Part shown: positions 51,978 to 60,487 of the stretch, piece after piece
Layout of the letters: every line of letters starts with the position of its first letter
Position numbering within the stretch: position 1 is the first letter of the stretch
Assembly: GCF_003386795.1 (NCBI RefSeq)
Contig: NZ_QTUC01000001.1
Location: forward strand, 2,046,001 to 2,110,000
DNA from: Thermasporomyces composti
Lineage (GTDB): Bacteria > Actinomycetota > Actinomycetes > Propionibacteriales > Actinopolymorphaceae
Direction: 5' to 3'
DNA: 64,000 nt
Translations under genes and position numbers: made by a program
The notes under the pieces: model-generated
Told to the model about the DNA's origin: nothing
Databases searched by the model: none
What the model saw: only the letters and a program-made list of their open reading frames with translations

Positions 51978-54452
51978 TCAGGACACCGGCTCCTCCAGGA
52001 TCGTCGCCGCCACGACCGGACGGTCGGGGTCGGTCGGCACCAGCAGCGTGGTGATCTCGTGCGGGGCGACATCGACCGTGACGTCCCGATCCAGGAACGG
52101 CAACCGCAGGGTCATCCGTCCTCCCGCGCCGGACGAGTCGTAGGCGCGGACGACGACGTGCTCGGGACCGTCCTCGGCCCGCTTGAGCACGGTGGGGATG
52201 ATCGGGCCGTCCTCGACGTGGGCGAACGAGCGTGCGGAGGGCAGCGTCCCGGCGTGGAAGGACTCGTACGTCGCCGTCGGAGGCTGGGCGAGCTCGGCGG
52301 CGAGCCGAGGCACACCCGCCGCGCACCAGTCCCCGTCATGCGGGACCAGGAGGTAGCGGAACGTCTGACGGCCCTGGTCTTGGTAGCTGTAGGGCTCGTC
52401 GGGGTCGAGGCGTCGCGGCTCGTGCCAGGCGTAGACCGGGCTCCGCACGGCGGTGATGCCGATGTCGGGGCCGCTCACGTCGTACGCCGCCTTCGCGTCG
52501 TTGAGGACGGCCAGACTCGCCCGACGCCCGTCGGGCAGCTCACCCGTCACGTTCACCCACGACTGCCCGGGCTCCTCCGCTCCGTCGGTGGGCCGCTCCA
52601 GGTGGCCGTACGGGATCTCGTAGGTCGCGACGGGGTTCCGCAGCGCCGTGGGGAACCTCAGCTTGAGCAGCTTGAGCCGCTCGTGCCAGTCGAGGGTCAC
52701 CCGCACCTCGAGGTGTCGCGCTTCCGCGCCCAGGATCAGCTCCTCGACCAAGGTGGAGGTGCCGTACCCGCTCTCGATCCGCACGACGGTGCGGACGGGG
52801 CCCTGCTCGACGATCCGCGCCGACTGACACTTGAACGGCGTCCCCGGGCCGGCGTAGGAGACGACGCGGTGCCCCCACGTGTCGGTCGGGTCATCGGCGA
52901 CGACCGTGTGCGGGCGGTCGACGCCGGCGAGCAGGTCCGCGCCGCTCCCCTTGTCGAGCAGGCTGCGCAGCCAGCCCGTGGTCGGGTCGACCTCGACTCG
53001 GAGGTGGGCGTTCTCGATCACGACGCGCTCGCCGGGCGTCCCCCCGGCGGGCCGTCCTGCGCCGGTCACGGCCGGGGTGAGCCCCTCGGCCGGCAGCAGC
53101 CAGTACAGGCGGTAGCCGAGGGGCGGCAGCTCGACCGGGAAGACCAACCGGCGGGGGTTCGACGTGGTGGCGAGCGGCCGGGTGCGCTGCACCGGGACCG
53201 CCTGGCCGGTGTCGTCCTCCACCCGGTCCAGGTTGACGCTGAGGCCGAACTCGCACTCGACGTCCGCGCGCACCGGCCACGGGTGCGGGTTCCAGACCAG
53301 GACGGGCTGGGCGCCCTCGCGGAGCGGGATGTCGACGTCCCGCGCGATGCTCTGCAGGGCGAGGTTGACAACGCGCCGCGCGATCGCGCGCGCCTCGCCG
53401 AGCTCGTCCCGCGCGTCCTCGTACGCGGGCTCGATCGAGGTACCCGGCAGGATGTCGTGGAACTGGTTGAAGAGGACGAGCTTCCACGCGTGGGTGAGCT
53501 CCTCGTCCGGATACCGCGTGCCGGCCACGTGGGAGGCGACGAGCGCCCACTTCTCCGCCTCCAGGAGCGCGTGCTCCGCGCTGCGCATCCACGCCTTGAT
53601 GCCGGAGTGCGCGGCATAGCAGCCGGCGGCGTGGTGCTGCAGCTCACCCTTCCACACCGGCAGGTCGACGCCGGACGCGCGCACCGCGTCGACGTACGCC
53701 GGCGGGCTGGAGAGCACGAGCTCGCCGTACGTGCCCAGCTCGTCGAGCCGGTGAATGCTGTCGATGTTGGCCTTCGTGGGCCCGCCACCATGGTTGCCGA
53801 CGCCGTAGAAGACCATCGCCTCGGTCAGGCCCGGTGGCAGCTGGGCCACCGCCTTGTCGATGTGGTAGCCGATGTCGGCGCCTGGGCTGCAGTACTCGTG
53901 CGGGATGCGGTAGGCGAGCACGCGCGAGCCGTCCGGGCCTTCCCACCAGAACGGGTTGCCCGGCAAGGTCGCCTCGTGCGGACCCGGCCGCAGGAAGCCG
54001 TACGCCTCCAGGCCCTGCTTGCGCAGGATCTGCGGGAGGTTGGCGTGGTGGCCGAACGGGTCGGCGTTGAGGCCGACGGTGGCCTTCCGGCCGAACTTCT
54101 CCGCCAGGTAGCGCTGGCCGTACAAGCCCTGGCGGCAGAAGGACTCACCCGTCGGCAGGTTGCAGTCCGGCTCCACCCACCAGCCGCCGACATTGACCCA
54201 CCGACCTTCGGCCACTCGCCTGCGGATCTCCTCGAAGAGCGCGGGGTCGGTCTGCTCGACCCACGCCAGCAACGCCACCTGGTCACAGGTGAAGACGAAG
54301 TCGGGGTACTCCTCCATCCGGTGGATCGCCGACCAGAAGGTCGCCCTCGCCTCCGCGAGGCCTTCCGGCCACCGCCACAGCCACACCGGGTCGATGTGCG
54401 CGTTGCCCACCATGTGGAGGGTCCGTCGCGGTGCGGCCTGAGGCCTCGACAT
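51978..54452 (-). CDS. glycoside hydrolase family 38 alpha-mannosidase
   Basis: 824 residues. Zinc ligands appear in MVGNAHIDPVWLWRW (His19, Asp21), and the catalytic nucleophile Asp131 in GLNADPFGHHANLPQIL. A third zinc-site His cluster lies in LFNQFHDILPGT. The large C-terminal beta domains are complete. There is no signal peptide, so mannosides enter the cell first. The ATG has GGGAGGGAG upstream. A LacI-type regulator gene is next to it and an operator-like sequence lies 77 bases before the start. Confidence 0.94.
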   Translation of the reverse strand: MSRPQAAPRRTLHMVGNAHIDPVWLWRWPEGLAEARATFWSAIHRMEEYPDFVFTCDQVALLAWVEQTDPALFEEIRRRVAEGRWVNVGGWWVEPDCNLPTGESFCRQGLYGQRYLAEKFGRKATVGLNADPFGHHANLPQILRKQGLEAYGFLRPGPHEATLPGNPFWWEGPDGSRVLAYRIPHEYCSPGADIGYHIDKAVAQLPPGLTEAMVFYGVGNHGGGPTKANIDSIHRLDELGTYGELVLSSPPAYVDAVRASGVDLPVWKGELQHHAAGCYAAHSGIKAWMRSAEHALLEAEKWALVASHVAGTRYPDEELTHAWKLVLFNQFHDILPGTSIEPAYEDARDELGEARAIARRVVNLALQSIARDVDIPLREGAQPVLVWNPHPWPVRADVECEFGLSVNLDRVEDDTGQAVPVQRTRPLATTSNPRRLVFPVELPPLGYRLYWLLPAEGLTPAVTGAGRPAGGTPGERVVIENAHLRVEVDPTTGWLRSLLDKGSGADLLAGVDRPHTVVADDPTDTWGHRVVSYAGPGTPFKCQSARIVEQGPVRTVVRIESGYGTSTLVEELILGAEARHLEVRVTLDWHERLKLLKLRFPTALRNPVATYEIPYGHLERPTDGAEEPGQSWVNVTGELPDGRRASLAVLNDAKAAYDVSGPDIGITAVRSPVYAWHEPRRLDPDEPYSYQDQGRQTFRYLLVPHDGDWCAAGVPRLAAELAQPPTATYESFHAGTLPSARSFAHVEDGPIIPTVLKRAEDGPEHVVVRAYDSSGAGGRMTLRLPFLDRDVTVDVAPHEITTLLVPTDPDRPVVAATILEEPVS

Positions 54453-54527
54453 CGGCCACTCCCTCCCGCTGCTCGCCGGCCCGCTTCTCGCGTCCTCTCG
54501 CTCCCGCCATCCCGGTCAGGAGCAGCA

Positions 54528-54541
54528 TGGGATCGTTTCCA
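54528..54541. promoter_or_regulatory. LacI-type operator candidate upstream of the mannosidase
   Basis: TGGGATCGTTTCCA has a CG centre and five of seven symmetric pairs, the usual shape of LacI-family operators. Its eleven-base core is repeated upstream of the SIS gene (51859-51869). Confidence 0.5.
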
Positions 54542-54656
54542 TAACCGTAGGAACCGTAGGGCCGGCGCGAAGCGGCGTCAACGCCGGCCCCGTCCGCGAG
54601 CCAGCGTGACGCTGCGTCAGAACCCACGAACAGACCGCGACATCGCTGTGGACGCG

Positions 54657-55739
54657 TCAGGTCGGACGGGTCTGACGGGTGCGCCGAGCCGGACGCGCGG
54701 TCGAGCCGCGCATGATGAGCGGGCAGTCCAGTCGAGTGGTGCGCGGACGCCCGGGCTTGGCGATGCGCGACAGCAACACCGTCGCGGCCCGCGCACCGAG
54801 CTCGGCCGCCGGCTGCCCCGCTGTCGTGATGCCTGGCTCCACCATGCTCATCCACGGCGAGTCGTCGAACGCGACGAACGACAGGTCCTCGGGGATCCGC
54901 AGACCGAGCGCCTTGGCCTGCCGCCAGACCGCCGCGGCGACGAGGTTGTTGGCGGCGAAGACCGCGGTCGGCCGACGGCGGCTGGACAGCAGCGCCGCGA
55001 CCTCCTTCTCGATACGCGCCTGGTCGAACCCACAGCACAGGATCGCCTCGTCACCCACCGGTCGACCGGCTTGGACGAGCGCCTGCCGGTATCCCTTGGC
55101 CCGACCGGCACTCGACGTCCAGTCGATCTCGTCGACGACCATCGTGATGCGCCGGTGGCCGAGCTCGAGCAGGTGACGCGTGAGCTCGCGGGCCGCCGTG
55201 ACGTTGTCGACCAGCACCGCGTCGCACTCGCCACGGCAGAACTGCCGGTCGATCTCGACGACGGGCACACCGTGTCGGAGGACGAACTGGCTCGCCGCCT
55301 TGGACACCGGTGTGAGCAGCACGCCCGCCACGCGCATCGCGAGGAAGGTCCGCGCCGCGGCCATCTCCTCCACGTCGCTGCCCGCGTCGTCCACGAGCAC
55401 GATCGTGTATCCCTCCTGGCGGAGCACACCGCCCGCGCCGGCGGCGACCTCGGCGTAGAAGGGGTTCCGCAAGTCGGACACGAGGAGCCCGACGGTCGCC
55501 GTGCGACGTGCCTTGAGCCCGCGGGCGTTCGCGTCGGGCACGTACCCCAGCTCTTCCGCCGCCTTCCGGACGCGCTCCTTCACCTCGGGTGCCGCGTAGC
55601 CCCGCCCGGTGAGGGCACGGGACGCTGTCGAGCGGGAGACACCAGCGCGGAGCGCGACGTCGAACAAGGTCGCGCGAGCGGGGACCGGACCACGCTCCGA
55701 CTGCTGGGGAGCGTCCGAGACCTGATCCGCCTGGGCCAA
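54657..55739 (-). CDS. LacI-family transcriptional regulator
   Basis: 360 residues from TTG 55739, which has GGAGGT four to five bases upstream. The helix-turn-helix LFDVALRAGVSRSTASRALT and hinge ARGLKARRTATVG precede a sugar-sensing core ending at LDCPLIMRGST and an Arg/Thr tail. The rare TTG start is chosen for its good ribosome-binding site. It lies upstream of and reads toward the GH38 gene, so GH38 and SIS are its likely targets. Confidence 0.92.
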   Translation of the reverse strand: MAQADQVSDAPQQSERGPVPARATLFDVALRAGVSRSTASRALTGRGYAAPEVKERVRKAAEELGYVPDANARGLKARRTATVGLLVSDLRNPFYAEVAAGAGGVLRQEGYTIVLVDDAGSDVEEMAAARTFLAMRVAGVLLTPVSKAASQFVLRHGVPVVEIDRQFCRGECDAVLVDNVTAARELTRHLLELGHRRITMVVDEIDWTSSAGRAKGYRQALVQAGRPVGDEAILCCGFDQARIEKEVAALLSSRRRPTAVFAANNLVAAAVWRQAKALGLRIPEDLSFVAFDDSPWMSMVEPGITTAGQPAAELGARAATVLLSRIAKPGRPRTTRLDCPLIMRGSTARPARRTRQTRPT

Positions 55740-55859
55740 ACAGCACCTCCATCTGCGCGCCGCGACCGGCGCGGCCGTCGAACGCGTCGGGAAGACCGCC
55801 GCGCGGAGTGTCGTACGGAACGTAGTCAGCGAGCTCTGGGAGCGTCAACACACCTGCCG

Positions 55860-56933
55860 TCACGGTGCCAGCACGCTCGACGACAGCACCTGGGCCCGAG
55901 GACGGTGCTTCTCGGTGGGTCCGTCGGTGGGCCCGTCGGTGGGGAGGTGAGCGGTGCCGTCGCCGGATCGGAAAGCACCCGGCGTGACGCCCCAGTGGCG
56001 CCGGAACACGGTGGTGAAGTGGCGCACGTCGGGATACCCACAGGAGCGGGCCACCTCCGCGATGGAGACCGGACCAGCCTTCGCCGCGCGGGCCAGCAGG
56101 CGCTGAGCGGCGATCTCGAGCCGCAACCGGACGAGAAACGCGTGGATCGTCGTCCCCGTGAAGACGCGGAACAGCCGGCTCGCGTGGCGCTCGCTCACGT
56201 GCACCTGGGCCGCCACGTCCCGGACCCGGACCGGCCGGTCGTAGTTGTCTCGCAGGTAGCGGACCATGGTCCGAACCATCTGCTCGTCGCGGGTCGGTGC
56301 CTCGGGCGCGGGTTCCGGTGTCAGGTTCTGGTCATCCACGACCGCGCGAGCGGTCTCGACGACCAACAACCCAGCGAGGTTGCGGACCACGTCCCCGACG
56401 CCGGGGCCGGGGTTCGCCGCCTCCGCGCACAGCAGCTCCAGGATGGCGGGAACCTGGCCGGACCGCCGGGACAGCACCGGGGCCGCTGGCTCCGCGAAGG
56501 CGGCGAGCAACGCGCGCCCGTGGTCGTGGTCCGACGAGCCGGATCGCGCCGCCGCCCTCACCGGGATGAGCGTGTAGGACCAGAAGTGGATGCCGAGCGG
56601 GTCGTCGTCGCTCGAGACGATCTCGTGGACGTCGCCTGGTCGCGCCACGAACACAGCGCCCGCCTCGACCGGGTACTCCCTCGCCCCGGTGCGGAACACG
56701 CCCCGCCCGGCGTACGCGTAGCAGATCTCGTAGAACGAGTGCGTGTGCAGGTAGTTCCGCCAGGGCGAGGGCTCGTAGAAGCCCCACGAGAGGAACTCCG
56801 CCTGGTGGCCGCCGACCTCCACCGCGACGCGCACGGCGTTGAGGCGCTCGATCGCCCTCCCCCCGCGGGCCAGGCTGGTGTGCTCCCGGGCCTGGTGACC
56901 CGGGAACACACCACGCGACGGTGAAGCGGTCAC
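55860..56933 (-). CDS. AraC-family transcriptional regulator
   Basis: 357 residues. An N-terminal cupin-like sensor (HTHSFYEICYAYAGRGVFRT, GAVFVARPGDVHEI) precedes the two helix-turn-helix motifs (VRVRDVAAQVHVSERHASRL and IAEVARSCGYPDVRHFTTVF). The C-terminus has TDGP repeats from a 12-base DNA repeat (55914-55944). The GTG start overlaps the dioxygenase stop in GTGA, so both are one transcription unit; it probably activates that unit and perhaps the divergent kinase gene. Confidence 0.92.
   Translation of the reverse strand: MTASPSRGVFPGHQAREHTSLARGGRAIERLNAVRVAVEVGGHQAEFLSWGFYEPSPWRNYLHTHSFYEICYAYAGRGVFRTGAREYPVEAGAVFVARPGDVHEIVSSDDDPLGIHFWSYTLIPVRAAARSGSSDHDHGRALLAAFAEPAAPVLSRRSGQVPAILELLCAEAANPGPGVGDVVRNLAGLLVVETARAVVDDQNLTPEPAPEAPTRDEQMVRTMVRYLRDNYDRPVRVRDVAAQVHVSERHASRLFRVFTGTTIHAFLVRLRLEIAAQRLLARAAKAGPVSIAEVARSCGYPDVRHFTTVFRRHWGVTPGAFRSGDGTAHLPTDGPTDGPTEKHRPRAQVLSSSVLAP
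55914..55944. repeat. 12-base tandem repeat at the AraC gene end
   Basis: GGTGGGTCCGTC (55914-55925), GGTGGGCCCGTC (55926-55937) and a partial third copy to 55944, encoding TDGP units. Confidence 0.85.
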
Positions 56934-57703
56934 GCTGTCGTGGATCCCCGCGCGGTCGGGTCGATGCCGCGGAGCATCATGCCCTGGCCCAGCGACTCGG
57001 TGTGGACGTTCTTCGTCGGCGGGTCGGTGGGGTCGCGGAACTGCACGAGCAGCGTGGTCCGCGCCTCCGACGTGCGGTTGACGCCCGAGCCGTGGACGAG
57101 GAGGTAGCTGAAGAACAGCACGTCGCCGGCCTCCGCCTCACACGGCACCGACTCCTCGAGCGGCCACTCGCTGAAGGGCAGGTGCCAACCGCCCTCCTCC
57201 CGGTGCGGCAGCGGCCCCTTCGTGTGGCTCCCCGGCACGACCCGGACACAGCCCTTCTCCACCGGGGCGTCGTCGAAATGGAAGATCGCCGCCCCCACCG
57301 AGTGCTTGGCGTGCGGGAAGAACGGATAGTCCTGGTGCATCGGGAACGGCGAACCCTTCTCCGGCGGCTTGATGAACATCTTCGTGTGGTGGAGCTGGAC
57401 GTTCGGCGTCCCCATGACCGCCGCGGCCACGTCGGTGAACCGCGGGTCGACGATGAGCCGGGCGAACGCGCCCGCGTAGAACTGGACGTCGTGGCAATGC
57501 CGCAGCTGCGTCGGGCTCCCCATGGTCAGCTCTCGAGCGCTGCCCCAGGTGGGATCGACGTCTCGATTGAGCCGCTCGATGAGCGCGTGGCACTCCTCTC
57601 GATAGGCCTTCGCCTCGTCCTTGCCGAGCAGTCCCTTGACGAGCACGTAGCCGTTCTCGGCGTAGGCCTTCGCGTACTCGGCGAGCCGCGCGTCGTCGAC
57701 CAT
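56930..57703 (-). CDS. phytanoyl-CoA dioxygenase family protein
   Basis: 257 residues from ATG 57703 behind GGAGG. The non-haem iron site is visible as His123 and Asp125 in PMHQDYPFFPH and His204 in YLLVHGSGVN, with Arg215 nearby to bind 2-oxoglutarate. PhyH enzymes hydroxylate varied small molecules; relatives in sugar or ectoine-like clusters act on non-lipid substrates. It is coupled to the AraC gene and divergent from the PfkB kinase gene. Confidence 0.92.
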   Translation of the reverse strand: MVDDARLAEYAKAYAENGYVLVKGLLGKDEAKAYREECHALIERLNRDVDPTWGSARELTMGSPTQLRHCHDVQFYAGAFARLIVDPRFTDVAAAVMGTPNVQLHHTKMFIKPPEKGSPFPMHQDYPFFPHAKHSVGAAIFHFDDAPVEKGCVRVVPGSHTKGPLPHREEGGWHLPFSEWPLEESVPCEAEAGDVLFFSYLLVHGSGVNRTSEARTTLLVQFRDPTDPPTKNVHTESLGQGMMLRGIDPTARGSTTA

Positions 57704-57863
57704 GGTTCCTCCCGCAGGTGACAGGGATGGGCACCGACGTGCTCGACGGTAGGCCGGACCGCGCACGTGGTCGCGGGCTGGAACAGACATCCTTGTTGAC
57801 GAAACGGACACGGGCCCGGCCCCGTGCCGATGTCGGACAACCCAGAAGGGAACGCCCGCGCCC

Positions 57864-58739
57864 ATGAGTCGGCTGGTCTTCGTCGGTTCGGTCAACGTCG
57901 ACACGATCACGGTCGTGCCGCACGTCCCGGCCCCGGACGAGCGTCTGGTGGCCGAGACGATCGTGTCCGGCTACGGCGGGAACTCCGCGACAGCCGCCGT
58001 CGCGGCCGCGCGCCTCGGCGGCGACGTCGCGTTCATCGGACCGATCGCGGACGACGAGCAGGGCGAGCGGGTTCGAGCGGACCTCGAGCGCGAGGGTGTC
58101 GACACCTCCGGCGTCATCCCCGTCCCGGCCGGCGAGGGTGGCGCCAGCGTCATCCTGGTCGACCGGTCCACGAGAACCCGAGCGATCTGCACCCGACCGA
58201 TGCCACCGTTCGAGCTGACGCCCCGAGCGCGTGAGCTGGTCGCGAACGCCGCGTGGGTTCACGTCGACCACCTCGGCTGGTCGCCCGTGCGAGGGCTGGA
58301 CACCACGCCCCGGTTGTCCGTGGACGCCGGCAACCCCATACCGGACTTCACACCCCGCGATGTCGACCTCTACGTCCCCACGACCGCCTCGCTCCAGCGC
58401 GCCTATGGGGACCTGCCCATCGCGGCGCTCCTCGACCGCGCGTTGGCGGACGGAGCCCGCGTCGTCGTGGCCACCGACGGCGCCGCCGGGGCCTACGCCG
58501 CCGAGGCACGAGGGCGACACGTCCACGTGCCCGGCTTCGAGGTCGAGGTGGTGAGCACGCTCGGAGCCGGCGACGTCTTCCACGGCGCGCTGCTCGTCGC
58601 CGTCGACCGCGGGCTGCCGCTCGCGGAAGCGGTCCGCTACGCGAACGCGGCGGCCGCCCTGTCCTGTCGCGCCATCGACGGACGGTCGGGGATCCCCACG
58701 CGGACCGAGCTGGAGGAATGGCTCGCCGCCCGGTCCTAG
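57864..58739 (+). CDS. PfkB-family (ribokinase-like) sugar kinase
   Basis: 291 residues. PfkB signature 1 appears as SGYGGNSATAAVAAARLGG near 35-53 and signature 2 as STLGAGDVFHGALL with catalytic Asp237. VGSVNVDTITVVPHVP is the usual N-terminal strand. It phosphorylates a sugar or nucleoside that cannot be named from sequence. It diverges from the dioxygenase-AraC pair and precedes the transporter gene by 103 bases. Confidence 0.93.
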   Translation: MSRLVFVGSVNVDTITVVPHVPAPDERLVAETIVSGYGGNSATAAVAAARLGGDVAFIGPIADDEQGERVRADLEREGVDTSGVIPVPAGEGGASVILVDRSTRTRAICTRPMPPFELTPRARELVANAAWVHVDHLGWSPVRGLDTTPRLSVDAGNPIPDFTPRDVDLYVPTTASLQRAYGDLPIAALLDRALADGARVVVATDGAAGAYAAEARGRHVHVPGFEVEVVSTLGAGDVFHGALLVAVDRGLPLAEAVRYANAAAALSCRAIDGRSGIPTRTELEEWLAARS

Positions 58740-58842
58740 GCAGGTGACCGATATCGGCTCGACCTCCTGACCCTCGCCCGAGCCGGACCTATGGTCGCGA
58801 ACAGGGTCGCTCGCGCCACGGCCAGCCGGGAGGAGGTCCGCC

Positions 58843-60237
58843 ATGGCCATCGAGACCGCAGCGGCCGACCCGTACCGGCTCACGACCGAGGGGATCAGGG
58901 AGCCGCCGAAAGGCTGGGGAGCGAGCCTTCGCTACCTCGGCCCCGGGCTCATCGTGAGCGCCTCGATCGTCGGGTCCGGCGAGCTGATCGCGACGACGGC
59001 TCTCGGCGCCGAGGCGGGTTTCGCGCTGCTGTGGATGGTCATCCTGTCGACGACCGTCAAGGTCGCCGTCCAGGTCGAGCTGGCACGCTGGACGATCTCC
59101 ACCGGCCAACCCGCGCTCACCGGCTACGACAAGGTGCCGCCCCGCTTCGGCCGGATCGGCTGGGTCAACGCCTTGTGGATCGTCCTGGCGCTGTCGAAGA
59201 TCCTCCAGCTCGGCGGCGTCATCGGCGGGGTCGCGGCCGCCCTCAGCTTGCTGTTCCCCTTCGGCGAGCCGCTTGGCAAGACGTCCTTGACGATCTGGAC
59301 GATCGCCCTGATCGCCGGCAGCATCGCGCTGCTGTACTCCAACCGCTACAGCCTCATCGAGCGCGGCGCGTTCGTCCTGGTCGCGATCTTCTCCGTCCTC
59401 ACCGTCGCGATCGCGTTCGGGCTGCCCTTCACGCCGTTCGCCTACAACAGCGAGGACATCCTCAACGGGCTCGCGCTACGGATCCCCGCCGGCGCGGTGG
59501 GCGCGGCGGTGGCGATGTTCGGCATCACCGGAGTCGGCGCCGACGAGATCACCTTCTACACCTACTGGTGTCTCGAGAAGGGCTACGCGCGGTGGACCGG
59601 CCCGCCGGACGGCTCGGACGCCTGGGTTCGCCGCGCCAAGGGGTGGATCCGGGTGATGTACAAGGACGCGTTCGTCTCCTGGGTGATCTACACGTTCGCG
59701 ACCCTGGCGTTCTTCATCATGGGCGCCGCCGTCCTGCACCCGCAGGGCCTCCAGCCCGAGGGCAACGAGATGTTGACAGCCCTCTCCCGCATGTACACCG
59801 ACACCCTCGGCGAGTGGGCGACGATCTCCTTCCTCATCGGCGCCATCGCCGTCCTGGGCTCGACGCTGTGGGCGTCGATCCCGAGCTGGTCGCGGATGCA
59901 CGTCAACGTGCTCGGCACCCTGCGCCTCGTCGACTGGGACAACCAGGCAAGCCGACAACGCTGGACCCGGTTCTTCACCGTCGTGCTGCCCATCGTCTGG
60001 GGCTTGGCGTACCTCGTCATCGGCTCCCCGGTGATCATGGTGCAGGTCGGTGGCGTGATGACCGGGATCTTCCTCCTCGCCGTCGTCGTGGCCGTGTGGT
60101 ACCTGCGGCGGACCGAGGTCGACCCCAGGATCTACGGCGGACGCGCCTTCCACAGCCTGCTCGTCATCAGCAGCGTGGCCATCATCCTGGTCGCTGTGTA
60201 CTCGGTCCTCGGCGCCTTCGGGATCACCATCGAGTGA
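58843..60237 (+). CDS. Nramp-like transporter without canonical metal motifs
   Basis: 464 residues with eleven to twelve hydrophobic helices of the Nramp/LeuT fold. GPGLIVSASIVGSGELIATT near residue 33 aligns with TM1 but has GSGE where Nramp manganese transporters have DPGN. TM6 shows FGITGVGADE in place of the MPH motif. Both metal-ligand sites are therefore changed, and Mn2+/Fe2+ transport should not be assumed. Good GGAGGAGG before ATG 58843. Adjacent to a sugar kinase, so an organic or different cation substrate is possible. Confidence 0.88.
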   Translation: MAIETAAADPYRLTTEGIREPPKGWGASLRYLGPGLIVSASIVGSGELIATTALGAEAGFALLWMVILSTTVKVAVQVELARWTISTGQPALTGYDKVPPRFGRIGWVNALWIVLALSKILQLGGVIGGVAAALSLLFPFGEPLGKTSLTIWTIALIAGSIALLYSNRYSLIERGAFVLVAIFSVLTVAIAFGLPFTPFAYNSEDILNGLALRIPAGAVGAAVAMFGITGVGADEITFYTYWCLEKGYARWTGPPDGSDAWVRRAKGWIRVMYKDAFVSWVIYTFATLAFFIMGAAVLHPQGLQPEGNEMLTALSRMYTDTLGEWATISFLIGAIAVLGSTLWASIPSWSRMHVNVLGTLRLVDWDNQASRQRWTRFFTVVLPIVWGLAYLVIGSPVIMVQVGGVMTGIFLLAVVVAVWYLRRTEVDPRIYGGRAFHSLLVISSVAIILVAVYSVLGAFGITIE

Positions 60238-60318
60238 GCTCGTGGGGCGACGCGACGGACCTCGAGCCGGGGGTGTTCGGTCTGGACGTCGGTCTGTTGG
60301 AGACCGCCGGATCGGTGG

Positions 60319-60324
60319 TAGCCT
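60319..60324 (+). promoter_or_regulatory. -10 box of the trp leader
   Basis: TAGCCT followed by seven bases and the leader ATG at 60332. TTGGAG 16 bases upstream (60297-60302) is a fair -35 box. The transcript is probably leaderless. Confidence 0.6.
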
Positions 60325-60331
60325 CCCGGCC

Positions 60332-60370
60332 ATGCGCAGGTCGAACACCCAGTGGTGGCGCCGCCCGTAG
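60332..60370 (+). CDS. trpL: trp leader peptide
   Basis: A 12-codon frame reads MRRSNTQWWRRP then TAG, with tandem Trp codons at positions 8 and 9. This is the form of the trp leader described in streptomycetes and corynebacteria. Codons 8-9 directly precede the first hairpin arm, so ribosome stalling at low Trp-tRNA would favour the antiterminator. Confidence 0.85.
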   Translation: MRRSNTQWWRRP

Positions 60371-60427
60371 GGCGGCCGCTCGGTCTGCGCACCCCGATCG
60401 ACGAAGCGACCGCCCGCACCGGCGGTC
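60360..60427 (+). promoter_or_regulatory. trp attenuator hairpins
   Basis: Segment 1 GCCGCCC (60360-60366) pairs with segment 2 GGGCGGC (60370-60376), with the stop codon straddling the three-base loop. Segment 3 GACCGCC (60408-60414) pairs with segment 4 GGCGGTC (60421-60427), followed by TCTTCGTCC. Segment 2 can pair with CCGCCC (60410-60415) as antiterminator. GCCCGCACCG near 60413-60422 can also pair with CGGTGCGGGC near 60456-60465. Confidence 0.75.
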
Positions 60428-60487
60428 TCTTCGTCCTACGACCGGAGCGCTCCGGCGGTGCGGGCCCGACTCGAAAGGCCGACCGCC

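Noticed and set aside
54528-54565. CGTTTCC-N9-GGAACCG as a separate operator
   Set aside because: It overlaps the better-supported TGGGATCGTTTCCA site and its arms contain a mismatch with a long spacer.
51711-56924. An open rightward frame of 1737 codons across the SIS, GH38, LacI and AraC genes
   Set aside because: It is antisense to four well-supported genes; the protein is Arg/Gly/Asp-rich low complexity, typical of the shadow frame in 70% G+C DNA.
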